A DNA stretch of 64,000 nt from positions 1 to 64,000 of the forward strand of contig CALRPI020000006.1 of NCBI GenBank assembly GCA_943370025.1, given 5' to 3'. Below are positions 43,638-51,687 of this stretch, in pieces. The number at the start of each line of letters is the position of its first letter. Within the stretch, counting starts at the first letter, position 1. This stretch comes from JAAUUE01 sp943370025. GTDB lineage: Bacteria > Cyanobacteriota > Cyanobacteriia > Cyanobacteriales > JAAUUE01. The translations under genes and the position numbers were made by a program. The notes below the pieces were generated by a model. That model was given only the letters and a program-made list of their open reading frames with translations, did no database searches and was not told where the DNA came from.

Positions 43638-44480
43638 ATGTTGCATCCAGCCTTCCCCGTAAAACTCTATGGAATAATAGCGATCGCAACCACCTTGATT
43701 GCGGTACACATCTCCTTAGTGATGCGGCTGCCAGAGATTCCTAACTTGCTCCATGGCAGTATGATCATTTGGGCGGTGGGTGGTTTCTTGGTGTGGGAAA
43801 GGCGCAAGGAATTGACTTGGGCTAATTCTCTGATTGGTTATGGCTTGGGTTTGGGGATTGTGGCGATCGTCCTCTGGGTAAACCTCTCCCGTGATGGCTA
43901 CCATACTTTTTTGCGCTTTACCCCCTTCCTGAGTGGGATTGGATTGGCTTTGTTAGCCTCAGGACACCAAGGCTTAAAACAATACCAATCAGAACTCACA
44001 ATGTTCTTGCTGACTGCTCTGCCCCCCGGCTTGGTAGATAAGTTAGCTGAGTGGGATGTGCTGACTGCTCGATCGTCCCATTTCCTGCTGCACTATGTGG
44101 GAGTCGATGTTTATCGCAACGGTTCTTTGATTAGCGTCGGCAGTACCGCGATCGAGAATACAGTGAATGTGGCGAAATCCTGCGCTGGATCCGTGACGAT
44201 GGTGCAACTGTGGGTCTTGGCGATTGTGGGGATTTTTCTCGTGCCAACTAAACTTTGGCAAAAGATGATTATCCCGATTATTGCGATGGCTTGCGCCTAT
44301 TTTGTGAATGTGATTCGGGTGGCAGTCTTAGCAATTCTCGTCACCAACAAACCTGTCTTTGAATATTGGCATGGAGGATTGGGAGGACAGGTATTTCCGA
44401 TCATGGCGATCGTCCTTTGGGGTTTGATTTGTAAGTTTTTAATTCTCAGAGAGCCTCTTACTGAGAATCAAGTGGAGTAA
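43638..44480 (+). CDS. Cyanoexosortase (exosortase family transpeptidase)
   Basis: 280 residues from ATG 43638 (a TTG three codons upstream is possible), about eight membrane helices. The exosortase/archaeosortase catalytic triad is visible: Cys in NVAKSCAGS, Arg in YFVNVIRVAVLA, His in FEYWHGGLGGQVFP. It would recognise PEP-CTERM tags, such as those of the two genes just upstream, at the membrane. The HpsJ-like gene follows 89 bases later. Together this is a minimal cyanoexosortase locus; in Nostoc punctiforme related hps genes serve hormogonium polysaccharide and motility. Confidence 0.9.
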   Translation: MLHPAFPVKLYGIIAIATTLIAVHISLVMRLPEIPNLLHGSMIIWAVGGFLVWERRKELTWANSLIGYGLGLGIVAIVLWVNLSRDGYHTFLRFTPFLSGIGLALLASGHQGLKQYQSELTMFLLTALPPGLVDKLAEWDVLTARSSHFLLHYVGVDVYRNGSLISVGSTAIENTVNVAKSCAGSVTMVQLWVLAIVGIFLVPTKLWQKMIIPIIAMACAYFVNVIRVAVLAILVTNKPVFEYWHGGLGGQVFPIMAIVLWGLICKFLILREPLTENQVE

Positions 44481-44496
44481 TTCACAATAGTGGAGA

Positions 44497-44551
44497 TGGC
44501 TTCGACTTCGCTCAGCCAGCGGAAATTGTTGGCTGAGCGAAGTCGAAGCCC
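44497..44551. repeat. GCTGAGCGAAGTCGAAG palindromic repeat
   Basis: GGCTTCGACTTCGCTCAGCC and its complement facing each other across ggaaattgt. The same 16-base word (CTTCGACTTCGCTCAG) recurs at 23885, 48066, 48252, 60268, 63290 and 63328 and inside one family A loop. Confidence 0.7.
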
Positions 44552-44569
44552 ACAATTCTTTGAAAAAAT

Positions 44570-45238
44570 ATGAGTAGAAAATTTTTATATATATTGCGTT
44601 GGTGTGGATATGGATTTTTATTAATGGCGGGGTTTGATATCCTGCAATCCCTAATTCCCCTCGGCTTCACCAATCCCCTCTGGGAAATGTCCACCATGGC
44701 AAACCTTGTCGAAAGAGTCCCGATTCCCATTTTGGGATTCTTGTTGGTTTTTTGGGGAGAAGATCAAGAAAGGAAAATTTGGGAAGAGAAATTTCTTAAA
44801 TTGTTACCTTGGCTATGTGTCACCTTGGGCATTGTGTTTCTGCTGATGCTGCCCCTGACGGCTATTAATACTTGGCGAATTAATCAGGCGAATAATCTCC
44901 AAGTAGACCAAAAACTTCAGCAAGAACAACGCCAAATTGTCCAACTAGAAAGCCAAGTCAATCAGGTGAATTTGGAGCAATTGGTGGCGATCGCTACCCA
45001 ACTCAAATCTGTCGGCATGGAAATAAACATTGCTCAACCCCAACCCCAACTCAAGGCAGATATCCTTGCCCAAATTGCCAAAGCCAAAACCCAAATGCCC
45101 GATCGAGCATCAGCCCTAAAAAGCAATCAAACCTTTGATCTCCTGAAAAAATCCCTGAAGCTATTTCTCGGAGCCTTAATTAGCGGCGTTCTCTACCTGC
45201 AAATTTGGCGGAGTAGTCGCTGGATTAAGGAACTATAA
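44570..45238 (+). CDS. HpsJ-like cyanoexosortase-associated membrane protein
   Basis: 222 residues. Four hydrophobic helices: about 5-30, 48-62, 78-100 and 195-214. A coiled-coil segment lies between the third and fourth (VDQKLQQEQRQIVQLESQVNQVNLEQLVAIATQLK). This topology and sequence match HpsJ-like proteins that accompany cyanoexosortases. The role is unknown; it may help deliver substrates or shape the sorting complex. It follows the exosortase on the same strand. Confidence 0.8.
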   Translation: MSRKFLYILRWCGYGFLLMAGFDILQSLIPLGFTNPLWEMSTMANLVERVPIPILGFLLVFWGEDQERKIWEEKFLKLLPWLCVTLGIVFLLMLPLTAINTWRINQANNLQVDQKLQQEQRQIVQLESQVNQVNLEQLVAIATQLKSVGMEINIAQPQPQLKADILAQIAKAKTQMPDRASALKSNQTFDLLKKSLKLFLGALISGVLYLQIWRSSRWIKEL

Positions 45239-45337
45239 TCTATAAGCAATCCTCAATAGTTTTACCAACCTGCGGCAGGTGAAACCATATACCTAATACA
45301 AATAGATATTCTCGTAGGGGCACAAGGCTTTCATTGG

Positions 45338-45567
45338 TGTCAACTTAACGTCAAAGGTAGTATCAGCCTGCTGTTTGACGCTTAGCCTTCGATCCCCCCT
45401 AGCCCCCCTTAAAAAGGGGGGAAAAGAATTTTCTTAAAGTCCCCCTTTTTTCTAGCGCAGCGGCGCGTTAGCGCGGGGCTTAAAGCCCTTCGGGCATACA
45501 AGAAAAGGGGGATCGAGACTTGGCTGAAACCTGTATTTTTCCATGGTTACAGCCTTAAGTTGACACT
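45338..45567. mobile_element. Inverted-end element reaching the start of the potC-like gene
   Basis: GTGTCAACTTAA at the left and TTAAGTTGACAC at the right bound 230 bases. Inside are the palindromes gatccccccta…aaggggg and gcgcagcggcgcgttagcgc. The right end stops one base before the ATG at 45569 of the next gene, so the element supplies the leader and any promoter immediately upstream. Confidence 0.65.
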
Positions 45568-45568
45568 C

Positions 45569-46426
45569 ATGAAGACTTTGCGCCCTTTATCAGGCTATCA
45601 AGTATTAACAATCTTTAGCTCCATGAACCCATCCTTTCGCAAAGCAATCTTTTCTTGGCAGAGCATTTTTACCCTGATCATGTTCGGTTATATGTACCTG
45701 CCGATCGCTGTCCTTGGTTTTTATAGCGTGAATAATTCTGCCTATAGTGCCACTTGGCAAGGATTTACTTGGAAGTGGTACGAGAAGCTATTAAGTGATG
45801 GGCGGCTGCTCTTGGCACTACAAAATAGCCTTGTGGTGGCAGGGGTGGCGGTGGCGATCTCTGCCGTGCTAGGAACCATGATGGCTTTGGGTTTGGCTAA
45901 ATATAAATTCTGGGGCAAGGGTTTGTATCAAGGCATGGCGATTCTGCCGGTGGTGGTGCCAGATATTGCTATGGCAGTGGCGACTTTGGTATTTCTGGCA
46001 GTAGTGGGTTTGCCCTTGAGCTTGGGGACAATTATTGCCGCCCATGTGGTGTTTTGCTTAGCCTACGTTGCCGTGGTGGTTTCCTCCCGCCTAGTCACCC
46101 TAGATCCCCACCTCGAAGAAGCCGCTCTGGATCTAGGAGCCACCCCCTTCCAAGCCTTTAACAAAGTCCTCTTGCCCGAACTCCTTCCAGCGATCATCGC
46201 CGGATGCTTGCTATCGTTTGTCTTGAGCATGGATGATTTCCTCATCTCTAGTTTCACCTCTGGGGCGGGTAACAACACCCTACCTATGGAGATTTTTAGC
46301 CGCATCCGCACGGGGGTCAAGCCGGATATCAATGCCCTGAGTGTGTTGCTAATTCTTGGTTCTGGACTTCTGGCATTGATTGCCGAATCCCTCCGCTACC
46401 AAGCAAATAAACGCAGATTTGGGTAG
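45569..46426 (+). CDS. potC: Polyamine-type ABC transporter permease (PotC-like)
   Basis: About 285 residues from ATG 45569; a later ATG at 45623 (MNPSFRKAIFSW) is also credible. Six membrane helices and the inner-membrane permease loop EEAALDLGATPFQAFNKVLLPELLPAI, which docks on the ATPase, are present. GYMYLPIAVLGFYSVN and the DDFLISSFTSG region are typical of PotC-type spermidine/putrescine permeases. The usual partners (ATPase, PotB permease, binding protein) are not adjacent, which is unusual for this family. A repeat element abuts the start codon. Confidence 0.88.
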   Translation: MKTLRPLSGYQVLTIFSSMNPSFRKAIFSWQSIFTLIMFGYMYLPIAVLGFYSVNNSAYSATWQGFTWKWYEKLLSDGRLLLALQNSLVVAGVAVAISAVLGTMMALGLAKYKFWGKGLYQGMAILPVVVPDIAMAVATLVFLAVVGLPLSLGTIIAAHVVFCLAYVAVVVSSRLVTLDPHLEEAALDLGATPFQAFNKVLLPELLPAIIAGCLLSFVLSMDDFLISSFTSGAGNNTLPMEIFSRIRTGVKPDINALSVLLILGSGLLALIAESLRYQANKRRFG

Positions 46427-46536
46427 GGTTGACCCACAAAAAACAGCACCCTGAGCCAAGATAAATGGTTTATGCTGGTGGTAGGAAATAATTCACCGCT
46501 TTATCACAATAGTTTTATCAACAGAGGACTAAATCA

Positions 46537-47736
46537 ATGCAACAGAACAACTGGCGAGTGGGGAATCTCTTCGGTATTCCTCTGTTCTTAGACCCCTCAT
46601 GGTTCTTTGTCGTTCTTTTCGTCACCGTTGTTAATGCCCTAGATTTTCTGCCTCGGTTTGGCAGTATTTCTTGGGTGGCGGGTTTTGTCATGGCGTTACT
46701 ATTATTTGGGTCTGTCCTCCTCCATGAGTTGGGGCATAGCTTAGTAGCTCTGCGACAGGGAATTAAGGTCAACTCCATTACCCTATTTTTGTTTGGAGGC
46801 GTGGCAGCGATCGATCGCGAATCGAATACTCCCTTGGGGGCGTTTGGGGTGGCGATCGCCGGTCCCATGGTCAGCCTAGGTTTATTTGCTCTCTTCGCCA
46901 TTGCTGCCCAACTTCTACCCTCTGGAACCCTACTTCGGTTTCTGGCAGCCGACCTTGGCAGAATTAATTTAGTCCTGGCTATATTTAATATGATTCCCGG
47001 CTTACCCCTCGATGGGGGACAGGTGCTCAAGGCACTGGTGTGGCAAGTTACAGGCGATCGCTTCAAGGGTGTCCGCTGGGCTGCTGCCAGTGGCAAATTC
47101 TTGGGCGGTTTAGCGATCGCTGCGGGCTTAAGCTTGTTGGTGGTTACTGGTCGTTTTAGTGCGATGTGGATTGCCCTAATTGGTCTATTTGTCTATCGCA
47201 ATGCCGATTCCTACGATAAGCTCACGGCTTTGCAACAAGCCCTAACCCAGATTACTGCTGCCGATGCCATGACGAGGGATTTCCGAGTGGTCGATGCCCA
47301 CATGAGCCTGCGACAATTTGCCGAAACCTATGTTCTCAGCGATATGCAAAAACCAACTCCCTACTATGCCTCTGCTGATGGTCGCTATCGGGGTTTAGTT
47401 CCCATCGAAGACCTGCAAATTGTCGAGCGTAGTCAATGGGATATCCAACAGTTGACGAGTATTGCTCGCCCGATCGCTGAGATTGCCACGCTACCAGAAA
47501 AGTCCTCTTTAGTAGAAGTAATTAACTATCTAGAGGAAAAACACTTAGATTTTCTTACGGTGCTTTCTCCGGCGGAGACGGTATCAGGGGTAATCGATCG
47601 CGGGGATGTGGTGCGATCGATCGCCGCCAAACTAAGTCTGCCCATCTCGGAAGCAGAAATTAAAAGAATTAAGCAGGAAGGAACCTATCCACCGGGATTC
47701 CAACTACCAGCGATCGCCAAATCTACAGCAGTTTGA
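46537..47736 (+). CDS. Site-2-type membrane metalloprotease with CBS domains
   Basis: 399 residues. Six or so helices with the zinc site HELGH (about 63-67) and NMIPGLPLDGGQ (Asp about 160) place it in the M50B site-2 proteases, which cut membrane-embedded regulators such as anti-sigma factors. A C-terminal CBS pair (about 240-375: ADAMTRDFRVVDAHMSLRQF, ARPIAEIATLPEKSSL) could sense adenosine nucleotides. The last codons and the TGA stop come from a family A miniature element (element starts at 47723), so the native C-terminus was probably different. It stands alone. Confidence 0.92.
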   Translation: MQQNNWRVGNLFGIPLFLDPSWFFVVLFVTVVNALDFLPRFGSISWVAGFVMALLLFGSVLLHELGHSLVALRQGIKVNSITLFLFGGVAAIDRESNTPLGAFGVAIAGPMVSLGLFALFAIAAQLLPSGTLLRFLAADLGRINLVLAIFNMIPGLPLDGGQVLKALVWQVTGDRFKGVRWAAASGKFLGGLAIAAGLSLLVVTGRFSAMWIALIGLFVYRNADSYDKLTALQQALTQITAADAMTRDFRVVDAHMSLRQFAETYVLSDMQKPTPYYASADGRYRGLVPIEDLQIVERSQWDIQQLTSIARPIAEIATLPEKSSLVEVINYLEEKHLDFLTVLSPAETVSGVIDRGDVVRSIAAKLSLPISEAEIKRIKQEGTYPPGFQLPAIAKSTAV

Positions 47737-47834
47737 GAGTGGGCTGAGGGTCGTCGAAGCCCACTCTTAAACCCAATATTGATAGGACTTTCAATATTTG
47801 TGGCATGTCTCATTTGAACGCAAATTGCTGTAGG
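47723..47834 (+). mobile_element. Miniature element, family A, supplying the stop codon of the protease gene
   Basis: 112-bp full-length copy: TACAGCAGTTTGAGAG, hairpin with altered loop (ctgagggtcgtcg), tail ending catttgaacgcaaat, right end TTGCTGTAG. TA at both edges. The in-frame TGA of the upstream gene is part of GTTTGAG in its left end. Confidence 0.8.
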
Positions 47835-47896
47835 ATAGCGCTTTGTTGGGGGGAGGGTTTAGGATTTGCGGCGGGGGTTTTGGGGTTGATGGAGAC

Positions 47897-48215
47897 AAGA
47901 TGAGGACTGAGGGTCGTCGAAGTCCGGCGGCGTGGGGCTGGTTACTTCGGCGACCCTCAGCATAAATTCGACGACCCTCAACCAGCCTGAGGAAACCCTG
48001 CACAACGTGAGAACGAAACTATTAAGGTTTTAGGGATTTTCATCGAATTCAAATTGCAAAAGATGAGGACTGAGCGAAGTCGAAGTCCGGCGGTGTGGGG
48101 CTGGTTACTTCGGCTACCCTCAGCATAAATTCGATGACCCTCAACCAGCCTGAGGAAACCCCGCACAACGTGAGAACGAAACCATAGGAAATTGAGGTTT
48201 TTATTCTCTCATTTC
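47897..48215. repeat. Two tandem copies of a roughly 150-bp repeat
   Basis: 47899-48055 and 48061-48215 both read agatgaggactga, agtccggcgg, gtggggctgg, tcaaccagcctgaggaaacc, cacaacgtgagaacgaaac. A third copy is at 63281-63418, where it is followed by a transposase remnant. Inner parts are palindromic (gaggactg/agtc, ccagcc). No gene of its own was seen between 47835 and 48295. Confidence 0.75.
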
Positions 48216-48295
48216 TCGGAGCAACTGCTGGGTGAGGGGATGGGTGCTGCCCTGAGCGAAGTCGAAGGGGGAGAGGGTGTCGGCGCTGTCGTTGG

Positions 48296-50878
48296 CTAGA
48301 GCTTGTTGCAAATTACTTGGAGCCAACTCTGAGCAGCTTTAGTATTTGGATGATCGCTACCAAGAGTTTGTTCATAGATTCCCACAGCACGCTGGATCAA
48401 ATTCATGGCTTCAGAAGAGCGCTGCATATTGTAATAAAGCACTGCTATGCAAAATAAACTACCAGCAGTATCGGGATGGTCAGCCCCCAGTTGGGTTTCT
48501 CTGATCTGGAGCGATCGCCCATACAAAGGTTCCGCCTCGCTGTAGCGTCCCATAGCATAGTAAAGTGCTGCCAAATTGTTGAGGTTTAGGGCTGTGAGGG
48601 GGTGGTCAGCTCCTAGCTGGGTTTCACTAATATAGAGTGATCGCTCATAAAAAGGTTCCGCATCACTGTAGCGTCCTATGGCTCGGTAAAGCTCCGCCAA
48701 ATTATTCAGACTTACAGCAGTGTCGGGATGGTCTACCCCTAGCTGGGTTTCCCTGATCTGGAGTGATCGTCTATACAAAGGTTCGGCTTCGCTGTAGCGT
48801 CCCATAGCGTAGTAAAGTGCCGCCAAATTGTTCAGGCTTTGGGCTGTGTCAGGATGATCAGCCCCTAGCTGGGTTTCCCTGATTTGGAGCGATCTCTTAC
48901 ACAAAAGTTCGGCATCGCTGTAGTGTCCCATAGCTCTGTATAGTTCCGCCAAATTGTTCAGGCTGGAGGCGGTGTCAGGATGATCAGCCCCCAGTTGGGT
49001 TTCCATGATCTGGAGCGATCGCCCAAACAAAGGTTCGGCATCACTGTAGCGTCCCTTAGCATAGTAAAGTGCCGCCAAATTGTTCAAGCTGGAGGCGGTG
49101 TCAGGATGGTCTACTCCTAGTTGGGTTTCCCTGATCTGGAGCGATCGCCCATGCAAAGGTTCGGCATCACTGTAACGCCCCATGGATTCGTAAAAATTCG
49201 CCAAATTGTTCAAAATTGTGGCGATGAGGGGTTGGTTAGCCCCTGACTGTGTTTCCCATATCTGAAGTGATCGCTGATATAAAGGTTCCACATCGCTGTA
49301 ACGTCCCATAGCTCGGTAAAGATTCGCCAAATTGTTCAGGCTGGTGGAGGTGTCGGGATGGTCTGCCCCTAGCTGGGCTTCCCTGATCTGGAGCGATCTC
49401 TTATACAAACATTCTGCATTGTTGTAGCGTCCCAGAGCTTCGTAAAGATGCGCTAAATTGTTCAGGCTAGTAGCAGTGTCGGGATGGCCAGCCCCTAGGA
49501 TTTTCTCTACAGAGCTTAAACCTCTCTCATAAGGTTCTAGAGCTAGGGCATAGAGTCCTTGTCCTTTATAAAATCTGGCAATTCCTGTAAATGCCCATCC
49601 TAGATTAGAATCCTCGCCAGGGTTGGGGATATCTGCGATCATTTCTCGACTAATAATTTCCATGTGGGGAATCGCTGGGGCAACTGCTTGAATCTGGGTT
49701 ATGGTTGGGGTTTGGTTAATTGTTGTTGATATCCCCAGAAAATAGGTGACAAAAGCGATGCGAAAGGTTTGGTTTGTGGTTGGGGTTTGGGCGAGCTTCC
49801 ATTTCATGAATTCCCGCACCAAAGCATGTACCTCAAACCTTGTCCGCTCCTGATCCAGAGCCTTGAGGAGATAGAGATTATTCAGATGCTTCCGGGCTGC
49901 TCGGATATCCTGCTCCCCAAAACCTAGCTCCTTGGCAACATCCTCCACCAAATACCAAGCGATTGATTCCGGAGCAAACAGCCCCAACAGCATTGCCACC
50001 TGCGCTGTGGTTTCCCCCAACTCCTGCCAACTCAGTTCAAAAGCCGCAATCACTCCCCGCGTTGCCCCAATATCTTCTGCTTCCTGCAAATCCAGCGACT
50101 CATCGGCAATATGTAGTTGTTGCTGATACTCCGCCAATTGTAAATCCTCATCTAATTGCAAATATCTCCCCACCAACTCCACTGCCAAAGGCAGATAACC
50201 CAAATACTTACAAATCTCCTTCGCCACAGGCAATTCCCGCTCCACCCGTGCCGCCCCCAGCAGATTTTTCAAGAGATGCAAAGCCTCATCCTCAGAAATC
50301 ACCTCCAGCGCTATCTCTGCAAACTGCGAACTCAGCTTCCGCTTCCGAGTTGTCAACAATATCTGAAACCGAGGGTCTAGGGGTCTGGCTTGTTGGGGAA
50401 TAGCCTTGATATCCGTCACATCATCCAAAATCACCAATATCTTCCCCTCAACTGGCAACCAATTCCGCCAATACCACTCCGCTTGTTTTTCAAGGTTCTC
50501 AGCCTGCATCGACTCCGGCAAAGCAATATAACGATTCGCCTCCTGCACGATCGCCTGCGCCAAACCCACCTCCCGCAAATTCAACCAATACTGCGCCACA
50601 TATTCTCCCTTGTAGTGCTGGGCATACTGCAACGCCAATTCCGTCTTCCCCACCCCGCCCAAACCTTCCACAGCACAGATAATTACTCCCTGCCCCGTGG
50701 TCAGCTTCCCACGGATTTTCTCCAGTTCCTTCCCGCGCCCCACAAAGTTCTGCGATCCCGATCGGACATTGCTAGGAACCGGGACATTTTGCCCCTGATT
50801 ACCAGAGTTGACAATATTGGTGTAGGTGTTGCCTGTCCCGTCCTGCTTGAAATTTATCTGCTTATTGATGTGATCCAT
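48296..50878 (-). CDS. NB-ARC/TPR STAND protein (NLR-like) with N-terminal amyloid-like motif
   Basis: 860 residues. Residues 4-21 (INKQINFKQDGTGNTYTN) form a short Gln/Asn/Gly-rich motif shared with the neighbouring small protein. An NB-ARC-type ATPase follows (about 45-380): Walker A GLGGVGKTE (72-80), Walker B VILDDV, sensor LLTTRKRK, then a winged-helix region. Ten 42-residue kinesin-light-chain-like TPR units (about 430-850; LYYAMGRYSEAEPLYRRSLQIRETQ type) end the protein as sensor. This is the plan of bacterial NLR-like signal proteins: ligand on repeats, ATP-driven oligomerisation, and a motif that templates an effector. It is last in a minus-strand unit with that effector and hicAB relics. 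Confidence 0.9.
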   Translation of the reverse strand: MDHINKQINFKQDGTGNTYTNIVNSGNQGQNVPVPSNVRSGSQNFVGRGKELEKIRGKLTTGQGVIICAVEGLGGVGKTELALQYAQHYKGEYVAQYWLNLREVGLAQAIVQEANRYIALPESMQAENLEKQAEWYWRNWLPVEGKILVILDDVTDIKAIPQQARPLDPRFQILLTTRKRKLSSQFAEIALEVISEDEALHLLKNLLGAARVERELPVAKEICKYLGYLPLAVELVGRYLQLDEDLQLAEYQQQLHIADESLDLQEAEDIGATRGVIAAFELSWQELGETTAQVAMLLGLFAPESIAWYLVEDVAKELGFGEQDIRAARKHLNNLYLLKALDQERTRFEVHALVREFMKWKLAQTPTTNQTFRIAFVTYFLGISTTINQTPTITQIQAVAPAIPHMEIISREMIADIPNPGEDSNLGWAFTGIARFYKGQGLYALALEPYERGLSSVEKILGAGHPDTATSLNNLAHLYEALGRYNNAECLYKRSLQIREAQLGADHPDTSTSLNNLANLYRAMGRYSDVEPLYQRSLQIWETQSGANQPLIATILNNLANFYESMGRYSDAEPLHGRSLQIRETQLGVDHPDTASSLNNLAALYYAKGRYSDAEPLFGRSLQIMETQLGADHPDTASSLNNLAELYRAMGHYSDAELLCKRSLQIRETQLGADHPDTAQSLNNLAALYYAMGRYSEAEPLYRRSLQIRETQLGVDHPDTAVSLNNLAELYRAIGRYSDAEPFYERSLYISETQLGADHPLTALNLNNLAALYYAMGRYSEAEPLYGRSLQIRETQLGADHPDTAGSLFCIAVLYYNMQRSSEAMNLIQRAVGIYEQTLGSDHPNTKAAQSWLQVICNKL

Positions 50879-50882
50879 ACTT

Positions 50883-51140
50883 TTATTGCAAAACCCCCAA
50901 AGCTAAATGGGTTAAATAAAATTCCTCGCCTTCCGAATCTCGCAGGGCATCTAGATAGGCATCAATGCCACGAGGCTGAGGAATAGATTCACTATCCCGG
51001 AGATGGAAAATGAGAGACGATCACATATTCTCCATCGTCTCTTCCATAGTTTCCCCCGTGGCAACACAACCCCATACATCAGGAGAATAGGCAGAAAAAC
51101 CCGTTTCACTTTTTTCTAAAACAATCAAATACTTATCCAT
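50883..51140 (-). pseudogene. hicB: HicB-like antitoxin with internal stop
   Basis: The frame MDKYLIVLEKSETGFSAYSP-DVWGCVATGET is typical HicB. Codon 40 is TGA (51023-51021), after which the same frame continues SSLIFHLRDSESIPQPR to a TAA at 50883, 86 codons in all. Only this single stop interrupts it, so decay is recent, or the stop is read through. It ends 4 bases before the NLR-like start codon. Confidence 0.75.
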
Positions 51141-51177
51141 CTACCTCTAGGATTTTGATAATTTCTCGTACTTTCAT
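51133..51177 (-). pseudogene. hicA: HicA toxin remnant
   Basis: Fourteen codons, MKVREIIKILEVDG, match the HicA N-terminus; the rest (the catalytic His-containing GSH region) is missing and the frame runs into hicB, overlapping its start. It begins 4 bases after the stop of the small effector-like gene. A deletion has joined the first hicA codons to hicB. Confidence 0.6.
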
Positions 51178-51181
51178 AAAT

Positions 51182-51565
51182 TCAAAAATTACTGAAGGTA
51201 TTTGTGTAAGTGCTGTTCGTGCCACCTTGGTTAAGGTTGATTTGTTTGCCAATAATATTGACTGTGCCACCAGCCTTCATTGCCTGAAACTTTTCTTGAA
51301 ATACTGCATTTTTCTCACCCTCCGCCGCTGCCACCACCTCAGCAAAAATTGGATCAGCAGGGATTTCTTCTAAAACCGCCGTGCCAATATCCAAAACCTC
51401 CGTATCCCCGGATTCTAATAACTTTGCCGTCTTTGGGGAATGCTGGCGAATTTTAGCGATCGCTTGCCCCACCTTCTCCATCATCCCCTCGCCAAACTTC
51501 TCCCCAGTCTTTTCCAGAGCCTTCGTGAAAAATATTGTTGCGATTGCTGTGAAAATTGGTTCCAT
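51182..51565 (-). CDS. Small putative effector with C-terminal amyloid-like motif
   Basis: 127 residues, ATG 51565 with a good AGGAG seven bases upstream. The N-terminal 95 residues are helical, opening with a hydrophobic amphipathic stretch (MEPIFTAIATIFFTKALEKTG). This resembles the short Bell/HeLo-like membrane-targeting domains of bacterial and fungal cell-death effectors, but that likeness is my inference. Residues 105-122 (IGKQINLNQGGTNSTYTN) match residues 4-21 of the NLR-like protein at 12 of 18 positions. C-terminal motif on the effector and N-terminal motif on the NLR, in neighbouring genes, is the known arrangement of NLR-associated amyloid signalling pairs. Confidence 0.72.
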   Translation of the reverse strand: MEPIFTAIATIFFTKALEKTGEKFGEGMMEKVGQAIAKIRQHSPKTAKLLESGDTEVLDIGTAVLEEIPADPIFAEVVAAAEGEKNAVFQEKFQAMKAGGTVNIIGKQINLNQGGTNSTYTNTFSNF

Positions 51566-51604
51566 TAATTTGCTCCTATGATTTCAGTTATTTTAGTTTT
51601 ACCA

Positions 51605-51675
51605 GAGCAGGCGATTAAAACAGGCGATTGAAATCGCGGCTACAAGAATGAAGTCCGCCGTCGCGGACTGGGGTA
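51605..51675. repeat. Cyanobacterial gattgaaatcgcggctacaa palindrome
   Basis: GGCGATTGAAATCGC, GGCTACAAGAATGAAGTCCG and CCGTCGCGGACT form overlapping hairpins. Related units occur at 59895-59950 and 60150-60203. It lies between the small effector gene and the channel gene. Confidence 0.65.
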
Positions 51676-51687
51676 AATAGGCGATCG

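Noticed and set aside
47791..48166. Two minus-strand frames starting MQGFLRLVEGRRIYAEG and MRGFLRLVEGHRIYAEG
   Set aside because: They are translations of the two tandem 150-bp repeats; likeness between them reflects the repeat and not a gene family.
49963..50403. 146-codon plus-strand frame within the NB-ARC gene
   Set aside because: Pro/Ala/Gln-rich antisense shadow of a well-supported ATPase domain.
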